The notes: generated by a model from the sequence alone, not told the origin. A stretch of 63,950 bases of DNA from a virus (IMGVR_UViG_3300027899_000982:1-63950); one strand, 5' to 3'; numbered from the stretch's first letter, positions 8,116-16,223 are shown. Numbers and translations are program-made.

Positions 8116-8466
8116 ATGAAAAAGATTCTTTTAGTATTGGCTATGGTTTTATTTTCCAGTCCACTTGTTTATGCCTCACCATTTCTAACCTGTGATTGTA
8201 CACCAGCAGCAGATTTAATTACTGGGTTTCAATTACAATTTGGTACTCAAACTGCTATTGACGTTCCAGCCTTGACTACTTGTTTATCTACCACCTGTCT
8301 TACCGATCAAAAAGTAATCTGTTATGATTTAGGAACTATGCCAAATGGGGCATTTTCTGTGAAAGCTTTAGCAAAGAATGTGTGGGGGTCATCCAGTTGG
8401 ACAAGCCCTTTGTCAGGAACAAAATCTTTACCTACTTCCCCTTCATTGCTAAGGATTATCCCGTAA
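8116..8466 (+). CDS. secreted protein with fibronectin III-like end
   Basis: A 116-aa protein with signal peptide MKKILLVLAMVLFSSPLVYA and several Cys residues in the mature part (CDCTPAAD, CLSTTCLTDQKVIC), which could form disulfides in the periplasm or outside. The end, FSVKALAKNVWGSSSWTSP, looks like the last strands of a fibronectin III domain. AAAAGGAGGAG gives an excellent ribosome binding site. Function unknown; compare the 3144-3563 protein. Confidence 0.65.
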   Translation: MKKILLVLAMVLFSSPLVYASPFLTCDCTPAADLITGFQLQFGTQTAIDVPALTTCLSTTCLTDQKVICYDLGTMPNGAFSVKALAKNVWGSSSWTSPLSGTKSLPTSPSLLRIIP

Positions 8467-8517
8467 GTGGATTAAGGCTATTGATACTTGATGAGGGCTA
8501 TTGGTAAAGGAGAAATC

Positions 8518-9348
8518 ATGGAAAAGAAAATGGATTATTTCTTAATTGCACTTGCTGTTTTCTGTTTCATCTTGGTTGGGTGTTCCTCCAAGATCATTTG
8601 GTCTCCAAATGGAGATTTTGAAGCATCCAACTATTCAATAAATGAAACACTTGATTCCAAGGGAAAGGTGGTTTCCCGTACCTACACCCCATTTGTGCCT
8701 GACCGATGGTATAGTGATGCACTGGATAAAATAGGGCCAATGTTTGGTCAGCTTTCACCACTAATTAAAATGTGGATTGATGCAACTAAGATTGTTCCAG
8801 TCCCTACTCCTGCTCCCCCGGCACCAGTCCCGGCTCCTGTGCCGCCTACTCCTGAACCCCCGGTGCCTACGCCTTATCCGGCACCTGTCCCAACACCTGT
8901 CCCAGTGCCTACGCCTGCAAGCACGGTTTTCACTCAAACAGGGAATGTAATAACTTTGGACATGAACACTTTGCCACGGAGTATGGGACAAGCAGGATTC
9001 TTGGTTTCTGATAATGGCCTTTACTATGCAATGGCTTTCATCTATGCCTATGGGCCAGGACAGACTATGCCAGATGATAGTGCTGGAACTTTAATACCAA
9101 TTAACACACCTGAGAAAAGGGCTGAGATTTATAAGTGGTTTGATAATGAGGTGATGAAAGTCAGGAGTATGATGCAAGCTAATTCTGCTTTGACTTTAGT
9201 GGCTATCACAAATGATGGCGTTGACAAGTGTGGGTTTAGATTAGGGCCACCAATACTGGAACGATTGAAAGAATTTGGCAACAGAATTAGCTTGGGTGAG
9301 ATTTATGTTTATGCCACTTCCGATGCAAAAAAGAAGGGTAAAAAATGA
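8518..9348 (+). CDS. lipoprotein with Pro-rich linker
   Basis: A 276-aa protein. ATG 8518 has AAAGGAGA upstream; a TTG at 8488 in the same frame overlaps that SD and is rejected. The N-terminus is a hydrophobic helix ending in the lipobox LVGC followed by SSK. A Pro-Val-Pro-Thr linker runs over roughly residues 95-135, then a compact domain follows (VITLDMNTLPRSMG...). The build, membrane anchor plus long Pro-rich spacer plus domain, suits an outer-membrane or o-spanin-like lipoprotein, but it is larger than most spanins. Function unknown. Confidence 0.6.
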   Translation: MEKKMDYFLIALAVFCFILVGCSSKIIWSPNGDFEASNYSINETLDSKGKVVSRTYTPFVPDRWYSDALDKIGPMFGQLSPLIKMWIDATKIVPVPTPAPPAPVPAPVPPTPEPPVPTPYPAPVPTPVPVPTPASTVFTQTGNVITLDMNTLPRSMGQAGFLVSDNGLYYAMAFIYAYGPGQTMPDDSAGTLIPINTPEKRAEIYKWFDNEVMKVRSMMQANSALTLVAITNDGVDKCGFRLGPPILERLKEFGNRISLGEIYVYATSDAKKKGKK

Positions 9349-9911
9349 ATGACATGACTCTTTACAACAAGTATCGGGATCAAATGAAAACTGGCGATCT
9401 CCTAACTTATGATACTGATGGTATTATCAGCAGTATGATTAAATGGTGGTCTCCCGAAGCTAATCATGCTGGAATGGTTTTGGACTTGGATGAATATGAA
9501 GGAGAAGAGCATAGGAGATGGACACTTGAGGCTACCAGTGGTGGTCCAAGAATGGCTTTCCTTTCAGGTCTTTTAAAAACAGAATATGGGAGAGTTTGGT
9601 GGCATCCTCTCAAACCAGAATTTGATGATGCCAGAACTGCTATTGGCTGTTTTGCTTTAGAACAGCAGGGAGTAGTCAAATATGATTTTATCTCCCTATT
9701 AAAATATCCGTTCAAGACTGTTTCGGCAGATTTGAATAAGCTTTTTTGTAGTGAGTATGTTTTTCTTTCTTGGAAAGCTGGTGGAATTGTAGCTGGGGAT
9801 GCTGCCCCTAAGCCCTCTGATTTAGCAAAATTTGGGGCTACTTTACCTCCAGTTTTAATCATTGACACTAAACCTGAAGATTTGCCGGTTACACCAACGG
9901 TAGAACCTTAA
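9345..9911 (+). CDS. permuted papain-fold (YiiX/NlpC-P60-like) cysteine peptidase
   Basis: A 188-aa protein of the circularly permuted papain group: GDLLTYDTDG...SPEANHAGMV supplies His41 and LFCSEYV supplies Cys135, in the His-before-Cys order of YaeF/YiiX (peptidase family C92). Such enzymes cleave amide bonds in peptidoglycan peptides or lipids. Its place next to holin-like and endolysin genes suggests help in cell wall opening or DNA entry. It overlaps the lipoprotein gene by ATGA. Confidence 0.65.
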   Translation: MNDMTLYNKYRDQMKTGDLLTYDTDGIISSMIKWWSPEANHAGMVLDLDEYEGEEHRRWTLEATSGGPRMAFLSGLLKTEYGRVWWHPLKPEFDDARTAIGCFALEQQGVVKYDFISLLKYPFKTVSADLNKLFCSEYVFLSWKAGGIVAGDAAPKPSDLAKFGATLPPVLIIDTKPEDLPVTPTVEP

Positions 9912-9927
9912 CAAAGGAGGATAGAAA

Positions 9928-10080
9928 ATGAAAGATCCGTACACGACTTGGAGTGCTTTTGTAACTGGTGCTGTTGCCTTGATTGCTCTTTTTGGATTTA
10001 ATGTAGATCCTAAGTATGTCACAGCTATTTTGGCAATCGGTGGTGGAGTAGTTGGGTTCTTTGCCAAACAATCAGATTAA
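9928..10080 (+). CDS. 50-aa holin-like membrane protein
   Basis: ATG 9928 follows ACAAAGGAGGATAG, one of the best ribosome binding sites in the window. The 50-aa product begins MKDPYTTWSAFVTG and has two hydrophobic stretches (AFVTGAVALIALFGF and VTAILAIGGGVVGFFA) joined by a short polar turn NVDPKY. Size, membrane topology and the endolysin 800 bases downstream suggest a small holin or pinholin. Related small phage proteins of unknown role have the same shape. Confidence 0.65.
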   Translation: MKDPYTTWSAFVTGAVALIALFGFNVDPKYVTAILAIGGGVVGFFAKQSD

Positions 10081-10091
10081 ATTTACTTGGC

Positions 10092-10146
10092 CTAATCACC
10101 CCTATGGCTTGGTGGGCTATTATATCCAAGCCATTAGGGAGTGGTT
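10092..10146 (+). other. long imperfect hairpin in the lysis region
   Basis: Bases 10101-10112 pair with 10126-10138 (CCTATGGCTTGG against CCAAGCCATTAGG) and the flanks 10092-10100 and 10139-10146 extend the stem with G-T pairs. It lies in the 96-base gap between two membrane protein genes. There is no T-run, so it is more likely an mRNA structure than a terminator. Confidence 0.45.
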
Positions 10147-10176
10147 ATTTAAATTCAGGAAGAAATGGAATAATAA

Positions 10177-10479
10177 TTGGAAAAATTGATACCGTTGAAT
10201 CCTATGACAGTCCTCAATCTAATTGTAGCGTTGTCAATAATAGCATTAGGATTGTATTATTTTATTCGTGGTCGCAAAGTAGACAGATGGATGGTATTAT
10301 CCAATCTTCTTGCTGGTGTTTGGGCGGCAACAACTATTATTGTGATAATTATAGATAGGACTTACAAGGATATATTTGTTGAGCATACTACACGCTGGTT
10401 GATAAGTGTCACCTTGTTTGTTCTGTTATGTACTAAACTTGGAAATTTGATTAGGATTGGACGCAAAGATAATGGATAG
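10177..10479 (+). CDS. three-TM membrane protein in lysis region
   Basis: Up to 100 aa with three hydrophobic segments: TVLNLIVALSIIALGLYYF, WMVLSNLLAGVWAATTIIVI and WLISVTLFVLLCTKLG, with basic residues between. The start is uncertain: TTG 10177 is the longest option, ATG 10204 the first ATG; neither has a strong SD. It overlaps the next gene by 8 bases. Holin or antiholin is possible from size and place, but no family is recognised. Confidence 0.55.
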   Translation: MEKLIPLNPMTVLNLIVALSIIALGLYYFIRGRKVDRWMVLSNLLAGVWAATTIIVIIIDRTYKDIFVEHTTRWLISVTLFVLLCTKLGNLIRIGRKDNG

Positions 10480-10870
10480 TCAGTGGTCTTTTTTAGCTAC
10501 CTTAATTACTGCTTTAGCTGGCGGTGGTGGTCTTAGTGCTATTATAATTTCATTGCTAACCAGAAAGAAGCTAATGGCTGAGGCTAAAGTCAAAAATTCT
10601 GAATCTGCTGGTATTATAGAAGAGGCTGCATCCTCTTTAGTAGAACAATATCGTAAGGATAACATAAATATTAGGAACCAATATGATGAATTAGAAATAA
10701 ATATGAAGGAGTGTGTAAAGGAAATTAAAGAGTTGAAAACCAAGCTCAATACTTTTGAAACAAGGCATACTAAGCTTTTGGAAGTAATTGAACGACTTGT
10801 TCATCAGGTAAAAAGCCTTAACCATACTCCTGTCTGTGGTCCTGAGATATTAGTTGGAAATGGTGAATGA
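10472..10870 (+). CDS. TM plus coiled-coil protein, i-spanin-like
   Basis: A 132-aa protein if read from ATG 10472 (TTG 10457 gives five more residues). One N-terminal membrane segment (FLATLITALAGGGGLSAIIISLL) is followed by a basic stop-transfer RKK and a long coiled coil to about residue 115. That is the layout of an inner-membrane spanin (Rz type) or of phage holin-associated proteins. It overlaps the endolysin gene by ATGA, supporting a lysis role. The o-spanin partner could be the lipoprotein at 8518, which is inference. Confidence 0.55.
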   Translation: MDSQWSFLATLITALAGGGGLSAIIISLLTRKKLMAEAKVKNSESAGIIEEAASSLVEQYRKDNINIRNQYDELEINMKECVKEIKELKTKLNTFETRHTKLLEVIERLVHQVKSLNHTPVCGPEILVGNGE

Positions 10871-11292
10871 AAGAAAATTTTGATAAAGCTTTGTCTTTTA
10901 CTCTTGGCCCTAACATAGAGGGTGGATATTCTAATGACCCACATGATCCAGGTGGAGAGACCAAATATGGAATAAGTAAAAGATCCTATCCAAACCTTAA
11001 TATCAAAGACCTTACTTTAGATGGTGCCAAGTGGCTTTACAAAAAAGATTTTTGGAACAAATGTGATTGTGATGAAATAGATTGGCCCTTTGATATTATT
11101 TTATTTGATTCGGCTGTCCAGCATGGGATAAGTAAAGCACTAACTTTATGTCAGGAGAGTAAAACTTGGCAGGATTTCTTGTTCAATAGAATTGCTTATT
11201 ATTGTAGGATTACTGACAAGACTAATGATAGATATTTACATGGCTGGATGAATAGAATGGTGGCCCTTTATAGTTATATTAAAAAAGGATAA
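10867..11292 (+). CDS. endolysin, glycoside hydrolase family 108
   Basis: A 141-aa muramidase-type endolysin. The family signature is at the start: IEGGYSNDPHDPGGETKYGIS, with Glu18 as the predicted catalytic acid. It is shorter than the common 160-180 aa form with a C-terminal PG_binding_3 domain, though the segment DIILFDSAVQHG is the usual start of that domain, so a compact version is present. No signal peptide, so export should depend on a holin, in keeping with the neighbours. Confidence 0.85.
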   Translation: MKENFDKALSFTLGPNIEGGYSNDPHDPGGETKYGISKRSYPNLNIKDLTLDGAKWLYKKDFWNKCDCDEIDWPFDIILFDSAVQHGISKALTLCQESKTWQDFLFNRIAYYCRITDKTNDRYLHGWMNRMVALYSYIKKG

Positions 11293-11308
11293 TGGAGGTA
11301 TTTATAAC

Positions 11309-11821
11309 ATGAAGAGAATATTAATTAGTTTAGGTTTAGTTTTGCTGTTGGCTGGAAATGTTTTTGCAGCAGGGAGTGCTTGTAATGAGTTGTTTACTCC
11401 TAATATTAATTTGAAGTATGGAGATAACTATTTTCCTTCTGGTATTAAAATAGTACGTTTTGGTTGTGTGGCAGATGATGGAAACGGTTCTTACCCTTCT
11501 ACTGCATTTTCTGCTGGAACTATGTCTGAACTTATTGGTTGGAGTCTATACATGGGGGCTACGATAAATGGTACTCCTGCACCTACTGCTTTGTACAAAG
11601 TGGCTATAACTGATACTGATGGAGTTGATATTTTAGGTAATGGTGGGGCAAATAGACCGGGAACGGCTGCTGTTTCCTCTCAGTTTATGCCACTAACAGA
11701 TAGTGTAGGGGCTGCTCAGGGTTGGAGACCTATTACTACCAATTTGACTCTTGCTTTAACTGATAATTTAGTTAATTCGGCTATAACTACGGTTTTGCTT
11801 TATTTCTTTAAAACTAATTAG
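11309..11821 (+). CDS. secreted protein of unknown function
   Basis: A 170-aa protein with signal peptide MKRILISLGLVLLLAGNVFA and a small, Gly/Thr-rich beta-type mature part (ALYKVAITDTDGVDILGNGG). The good SD GGAGG lies 12-16 bases before ATG 11309. It precedes the beta-helix gene by 9 bases. No family recognised; phage-borne secreted proteins of this kind could coat the host surface or the virion. Confidence 0.55.
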   Translation: MKRILISLGLVLLLAGNVFAAGSACNELFTPNINLKYGDNYFPSGIKIVRFGCVADDGNGSYPSTAFSAGTMSELIGWSLYMGATINGTPAPTALYKVAITDTDGVDILGNGGANRPGTAAVSSQFMPLTDSVGAAQGWRPITTNLTLALTDNLVNSAITTVLLYFFKTN

Positions 11822-11830
11822 AGGTTTGAA

Positions 11831-13276
11831 ATGAAAAAACTCATAGCATTTCTGGCCTTTCTACTCCTGGCCTCACCGGTATGGGCGACAAACTACTACG
11901 TCAACAGTGCTTCCTCCGGTGGAAATGGTACAACTACGGCTACCAGTGGCACTAATGCTGCCTTTGCCACGGTAGCTGCTGCACAAGCGGCCTTGACTGG
12001 GGATCAGTCGGATAACTTCCTGCTGTTTAACAAGGGACAGACCTGGGCAGCAACATTGACGCTTGCCGCTTATGGTACATCAGGGCATCCGTTTACTGTT
12101 GGGGCGTATGGAACAGGAGATAAGCCAGCTATCGGAACAGGAAACACCGGCATTGAAATAAACAATAAGAGTTATATTACCATCGACGGTTTGGCTCTTT
12201 CTGGGGCCATTCGGGGCGTGTATGCCCATTCTGTTAGCAACGGGTTGATTATCCAGAATAATACCATCTCAGGACAAACAACAGTTAATAGTATGACTGG
12301 CTGTGTTGTGCTAAACGGCAGCAGCAATACATTAATTTACAATAATACCTGTTCCGGGTCTTATAAGGGGATTAACATTAGTGGGTATAAGGCATCAACC
12401 GGCATTTTGAATGATTCGATAACGATTAGAGGAAATACCGTTTCTACAATACAAAGCGCAGGCATCAACATACAAAATGGTGATATTACTGCGCCGATCA
12501 CTGATGGAATTAAACCCACAAACATAATAATAGAAAATAACGATGTGTCCGAGGCCGGAATTTTAGCTACTGGGATTGATACCGCTGGAATTCATACGCT
12601 TATGAATGGAGATGGATTGATAATTCGCTTCAATAGGGTTCATAATTGCGGATTGGACCCAACCACAGTCAGGGGCAGTGGCATAATGGTCGATGAGGAC
12701 GGCGGGACGGCGGAAGTTTATTATAATGTGGTTTATAGCAATTCTCAAAGCGGGATTTCTACCACGACAGACGGGACCAAAATCTATAACAACACTATTT
12801 ATGATAACCGTGAGGGGATCGCCTTGTTTCACTCCGGTCAAGGGTATGAGGCGATAGGGTGTCTCATCAAAAATAATATAGTTGTTCAAACCAGCACAAA
12901 GCCATACACGGTGGTTAGCAATCGTGCTGTGACGGCTGGAGCGAGTACTTGGAGTAATAACGTTTATTATGGTAGTTCCAATGCTACTCCATTTGGGTAT
13001 AATAATGCTGATGGAAATTGGGCCGGAAACCATAGTTTTGCAGATTGGCAGGGTCATGTAACTGACGGTGGATCGTCTGTGGCCGATCCCCTCTTCGTCT
13101 CTGCTGCTGGTGGAGACTTTCACCTTCAAGGAACTTCTCCTGCTCGCCATGCTGGAACCAATGTGGGTCTGACAACTGATTATGATGTACGCTTTGTTAA
13201 ACCAACGCCCGATATAGGGGCGTATCAATATCCTTCTGGACGCAGAATGATGAAAATTGGAAATAAATGGAGATAA
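11831..13276 (+). CDS. secreted right-handed parallel beta-helix protein
   Basis: A 481-aa protein with signal peptide MKKLIAFLAFLLLASPVWA, then repeated 20-25 residue coils of the NosD/pectate lyase type (GIEINNKSYITIDGLAL, GVYAHSVSNGLIIQNNTIS, GTKIYNNTIYDNREG). The final DFHLQGTSPARHAGT...DIGAYQY is the closing segment common to bacterial DUF1565/choice-of-anchor beta-helix proteins. Members are often polysaccharide-active, but catalytic residues cannot be pointed to. The gene is visibly richer in G+C than its neighbours and uses codons they avoid, which suggests recent acquisition from a cellular genome. Confidence 0.8.
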   Translation: MKKLIAFLAFLLLASPVWATNYYVNSASSGGNGTTTATSGTNAAFATVAAAQAALTGDQSDNFLLFNKGQTWAATLTLAAYGTSGHPFTVGAYGTGDKPAIGTGNTGIEINNKSYITIDGLALSGAIRGVYAHSVSNGLIIQNNTISGQTTVNSMTGCVVLNGSSNTLIYNNTCSGSYKGINISGYKASTGILNDSITIRGNTVSTIQSAGINIQNGDITAPITDGIKPTNIIIENNDVSEAGILATGIDTAGIHTLMNGDGLIIRFNRVHNCGLDPTTVRGSGIMVDEDGGTAEVYYNVVYSNSQSGISTTTDGTKIYNNTIYDNREGIALFHSGQGYEAIGCLIKNNIVVQTSTKPYTVVSNRAVTAGASTWSNNVYYGSSNATPFGYNNADGNWAGNHSFADWQGHVTDGGSSVADPLFVSAAGGDFHLQGTSPARHAGTNVGLTTDYDVRFVKPTPDIGAYQYPSGRRMMKIGNKWR

Positions 13277-13297
13277 ATTTAGGGGAGTATTTATGAG

Positions 13298-13486
13298 ATG
13301 GGAAAAATTAACTGTCCGTTCTGTGGAGGAAATGCCTATGAATTAGATTGGCAATCTATCTGTAAGGTTTGTTTTAGACGGTGGGAAACTGAGTATACGG
13401 AGAAACTATATGATGAATTCAAAGGTGGATTATATTACAAAGGAGGATTTTATGGCAAACAAACCAAAGGGGAAGAAAAAGGCTGA
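13298..13486 (+). CDS. small zinc-ribbon protein
   Basis: A 62-aa protein with one Cys4 ribbon, CPFCGG...CKVCFRRW, in the first 30 residues and a Lys/Gly-rich tail. AGGGGAG lies 10 bases before ATG 13298. Similar tiny ribbons in phages bind nucleic acid or protein partners; no specific role can be given. Confidence 0.6.
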   Translation: MGKINCPFCGGNAYELDWQSICKVCFRRWETEYTEKLYDEFKGGLYYKGGFYGKQTKGEEKG

Positions 13487-13547
13487 ACCAACTGTGGTAG
13501 GTTCAAAAAAGCAGAAGGTCAAAAAGAAAAAAGGCGGTAAAAAATAA
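13452..13547 (+). CDS. 31-aa lysine-rich microprotein
   Basis: ATG 13452 follows AAAGGAGGATTTT, a near-perfect ribosome binding site. The 31-aa product (starts MANKPKGKKKAEPTVVGSK, ends KKKKGGKK) is about half Lys. It overlaps the zinc-ribbon gene in another frame and is the last gene before the terminator. Such a polybasic peptide could bind DNA or RNA; function unknown. Confidence 0.55.
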   Translation: MANKPKGKKKAEPTVVGSKKQKVKKKKGGKK

Positions 13548-13557
13548 TCTTTAAAAT

Positions 13558-13578
13558 GGGGGCTATGCCCCCTTTTTT
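13558..13578 (+). terminator. rho-independent terminator at the convergence point
   Basis: GGGGGC (13558-13563), loop TAT, GCCCCC (13567-13572), then TTTTTT. It ends the + strand block. The TAG of the converging - strand gene (13563-13565) is inside the stem, so the hairpin may also act for the - strand, where the following T-run is weaker. Confidence 0.9.
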
Positions 13579-13766
13579 AATAAAATTTTAACCCTTTTAT
13601 CTGTGATTCCAATACAATTGTCGTGACATATTAATTCTGCACAATTTATACACCCCTGTTCCAACTTAGGTTTTCCATTTTTTTTAATCCAACTTGCGTA
13701 AAATTCCATTAATTCATCAATGGAATCATAACGCCTTAATTGGCGTATACTGTATTTAATCGGCAT
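13563..13766 (-). CDS. small Cys-rich protein of unknown function
   Basis: A 67-aa protein with CINCAELICHDNCIG, four Cys and one His in 15 residues, likely a metal-binding knot. It is the last gene of the long - strand block and its stop lies in the terminator stem. It overlaps the upstream GT17 gene by 11 bases. No family recognised. Confidence 0.55.
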   Translation of the reverse strand: MPIKYSIRQLRRYDSIDELMEFYASWIKKNGKPKLEQGCINCAELICHDNCIGITDKRVKILLKKGA

Positions 13767-14523
13767 AAATTAACTCCTTAAACCTGTCCTGATTATTGAC
13801 TATATAATCAGGCATAGTATCATCCAGTGGCACCGTATTGATAGGACCGCCACCAGGACACCATAAGGCACATCTGTTTGCTATACTTTCTCTTAAATGG
13901 TCCATATATTGCGGAACGTCTATCTCTGTATGGGCAAAGGCTTTAATCTTAGTGTACACTCTGTCATATCCACCAATCCAGCCAAAATGCCATCCACCAT
14001 TTCTAATTGGCTCTATCTGGTTTCTTATATTCCTGACCTTTTGTGGATTGCCATAATGAGTGGTGATTCTATCATATTCTAATCCTACTGTACCATTCCA
14101 ATGCTCTTCATTCTGTACATTCAGATAATACATAAAAGATCGCTGGTCATATACTCCAAAGTGTTTATTTGCAACCAACTCTCTTTTTGGTATTTCATCC
14201 AAATCGCTGATCAGAATATAATCTTTTGGTTCTGGATTTAAATATCTTAACCCATTCATAATAGCATTTCTCTGATGGTTTTCTAAAGGCCATCTTTCGT
14301 TGCCTATCACAGCAGGCATGTCATTAACTATGATATGTACCATCTTAGGCCAAAATCGTTTAAATAGGGCTGAGTTTTTTTCATAATATAAAGGCTTATC
14401 TAATCCTGAGTGGGTCTTATCAGCTTCCACCAGGACAAATTTGTCTACTACAGGATCAAGATAGTTTAGCCTGATTTCTAATAGTTCAAACTCGTTGAAA
14501 AAGGTAAAAGCATCTACTATCAT
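13756..14523 (-). CDS. family 17 glycosyltransferase
   Basis: A 255-aa paralogue of the 4725-5483 enzyme, on the other strand. Shared features: VDAFTFFNEFELLEIRL start, FVLVEADKTHSGLDKPL, the acidic ILISDLDEIP and NGGWHFGW. GT17 enzymes add N-acetylglucosamine in beta-1,4 linkage in eukaryotes; specificity in phages is unknown. Having one copy in each glycan block implies either two similar linkages or an old duplication. Confidence 0.85.
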   Translation of the reverse strand: MIVDAFTFFNEFELLEIRLNYLDPVVDKFVLVEADKTHSGLDKPLYYEKNSALFKRFWPKMVHIIVNDMPAVIGNERWPLENHQRNAIMNGLRYLNPEPKDYILISDLDEIPKRELVANKHFGVYDQRSFMYYLNVQNEEHWNGTVGLEYDRITTHYGNPQKVRNIRNQIEPIRNGGWHFGWIGGYDRVYTKIKAFAHTEIDVPQYMDHLRESIANRCALWCPGGGPINTVPLDDTMPDYIVNNQDRFKELIYAD

Positions 14524-14717
14524 TTCACCACCCTTATATTCATACCAGGACGATAGAGGTTAATGAATTCATTCCTGTGTGGAGCAAGACTACAAGGCCA
14601 TTCTCCCTTGTGTTTGGCTTGGATTACTGCTTTTTCAGCAGTGGTTGTAGGGTTTTTGTAGTGGGCGAGACAAATTTTATCATCTAAAAGTTTACAGATA
14701 TCACAATATTTTTGCAT
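14520..14717 (-). CDS. small Cys-containing protein
   Basis: A 65-aa protein with YCDICKLLDDKICLAHY near the start and WPCSLAPHRN further on, a possible metal site. It overlaps the GT17 start by ATGA, so it is part of the same coupled operon. No family recognised. Confidence 0.5.
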   Translation of the reverse strand: MQKYCDICKLLDDKICLAHYKNPTTTAEKAVIQAKHKGEWPCSLAPHRNEFINLYRPGMNIRVVK

Positions 14718-14727
14718 TATAATACTC

Positions 14728-15216
14728 CTATTTATGTGATTTTTTTAATGATTCAGATATTTTTCTTTTATGTTCGTAAGAAAGAGTTTTTCCTGTATTC
14801 CAAGGTTTTTGCCCTTTACTTGAATTCGACATTTTTAGTTTTGTCTCCTCAGAATGTCTTTTTCCCCTCATTCCAGTAGTATGTCCTTTATGGCTTTCAG
14901 ACATTTGTAATTTAGTTTCTTCTGTATGTTTGTAACCTAAAGTATATTTATTTCCCTTTAAAGCTTCTGATACTTTTTGTTTTGTCTCTAATGAATATTT
15001 CTTTCCAGTTTGGTGTAATCTTCTATGTTCACTTTCTGTCATTAATTCCAAATTACTGATATCATCATTTAATGGTTTTCTATCTTTATGATGAACAACC
15101 ATTCCTTTAACCCAAGGATTGTTTGGGTTATGTTCATTCCAAATGATGTGGGCTAATGGCTGTATGCCTTGATAAAATCTCAACCCACCGTTGTTTATTA
15201 CCCTAATATAATTCAT
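14728..15216 (-). CDS. HNH homing endonuclease with NUMOD3 repeats
   Basis: A 162-aa endonuclease with the HNH core (MVVHHKDRKPLNDDISNLEL...HRRLHQ) and four to five NUMOD3 units (SLETKQKVSEALKG, TEETKLQMSESHKG and so on). It opens with INNGGLRFYQGIQPLAHIIWNEHNP, a shared N-terminal element of this set. It is coupled by ATGA to the upstream glycosyltransferase gene. Confidence 0.9.
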   Translation of the reverse strand: MNYIRVINNGGLRFYQGIQPLAHIIWNEHNPNNPWVKGMVVHHKDRKPLNDDISNLELMTESEHRRLHQTGKKYSLETKQKVSEALKGNKYTLGYKHTEETKLQMSESHKGHTTGMRGKRHSEETKLKMSNSSKGQKPWNTGKTLSYEHKRKISESLKKSHK

Positions 15217-16016
15217 TTTATTCTCTCCTTAATTATTTTAAATACTTCATGGGCAGGTATTTTCCCATGCTCACTATTTGGATTGGCAGCATAATTTGCA
15301 GGCAAGTGATATACCCAACATCTCTCATAGTCATCAAGTGGGACTAAGACCCTATGGTTAAATCCTTCTGGAACATTATGGAGTATATATCCTGAGATAC
15401 AAGTTTCCCCGAAACCAAACTTGTAAATGCTTTGATCCATCATTGGTGAAAAATAGATAGAATCTATGTGTTCTCTGGCTAATTCCTTATCCATGATGGA
15501 TATGCCTTGGAATGGTTCTTGCGGTATAAAGAAAGGTTTTCCACCAACATAGACAATCTTTAAACTATCTATATCTGTTCTAAATGTTAAATCAGAAGCA
15601 TAGTCAACTCCTTGGTAAGTCTCAATTCTAAATGTCCCTGGAATAAAATATTCAAACCCAAATCCAATTCCAACAAATATCCTTCTCGTTTCCAGCCAAT
15701 AATCAAATACTTTTCTTGGTATTTCTATATCTCCATCCGTATAAAGGAAATGGGTATAATCTGATTCAAGAAATTCAGATAGATATTTCTTGTGTTCCCA
15801 AATCAACATCATTGGATTGGCAACAGATACTATCTCCACTTCAATTTGCTTACCAAAAGACCATATATGGTCAACTAAGCCCTTATCATATTCATTCATA
15901 AATACAAGTATTCTCATATCCTCTATTTGCCAATCAACCAAAGCCTTTAAGGTTGATTCTAAGAAGCAAAGCTTTTCAGGCTGTATTAAGAATGGCAGAT
16001 TAATCCAAGGCTTCAT
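15213..16016 (-). CDS. glycosyltransferase-like protein (GT-A type)
   Basis: A 267-aa protein if started at ATG 16016, which overlaps the upstream stop as ATGA; the frame extends a few residues further but without a ribosome site. It opens with PWINLPFLIQPEKLCFLESTLKALVDW, and FLYTDGDIEIP looks like the donor-metal acidic motif of GT-A enzymes. The later GFGETCISGYILHNVPEGFNH resembles the acceptor side of GT2 relatives. No exact family can be named. Confidence 0.6.
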   Translation of the reverse strand: MKPWINLPFLIQPEKLCFLESTLKALVDWQIEDMRILVFMNEYDKGLVDHIWSFGKQIEVEIVSVANPMMLIWEHKKYLSEFLESDYTHFLYTDGDIEIPRKVFDYWLETRRIFVGIGFGFEYFIPGTFRIETYQGVDYASDLTFRTDIDSLKIVYVGGKPFFIPQEPFQGISIMDKELAREHIDSIYFSPMMDQSIYKFGFGETCISGYILHNVPEGFNHRVLVPLDDYERCWVYHLPANYAANPNSEHGKIPAHEVFKIIKERIK

Positions 16017-16210
16017 ATCAATCCCTCTTTCTCTGCTATCCAAATAGGTATCACCATCAATTCTGTTTGCCCTTGAGTCCAGTCTTCATCATAATTCTGA
16101 ATCTTACTCTTGGCAACCCAGCAGTAAATATCCCCATCAGTAACCCGCAAGGCTTCATCAGTTTCGTTCATTATTTCCAAGTCCAATTCTACATATTCTT
16201 GCTTAGCCAT
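16013..16210 (-). CDS. small conserved-type phage protein
   Basis: A 65-aa, beta-rich protein (VELDLEIMNETDEALRVTDGD, then YCWVAKSKI). The pattern 'xxAxxVxDGxxxxWxPKSxI' is familiar from many small phage proteins of unknown role. AAGGAGGC precedes ATG 16210. It sits between two glycosyltransferase genes. Confidence 0.55.
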   Translation of the reverse strand: MAKQEYVELDLEIMNETDEALRVTDGDIYCWVAKSKIQNYDEDWTQGQTELMVIPIWIAEKEGLI

Positions 16211-16223
16211 AAAGCCTCCTTAT

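Noticed and set aside
10104-10358. Open frame of 84 aa on the + strand in the lysis region
   Set aside because: It overlaps the three-TM gene in another frame, has no convincing ribosome site, covers the hairpin, and its residues look like out-of-frame translation.
12563-13228. Long antisense open frame (221 aa) across the beta-helix gene
   Set aside because: It is the shadow of a repetitive, higher-GC gene on the other strand; composition is unlike the phage proteins and no start signal is seen.
13558-13578. GGGGGC hairpin considered as part of the last - strand gene's regulation
   Set aside because: The six T residues lie on the + strand side, so its main role is termination of the + strand block; the overlap with the - strand stop codon is incidental.
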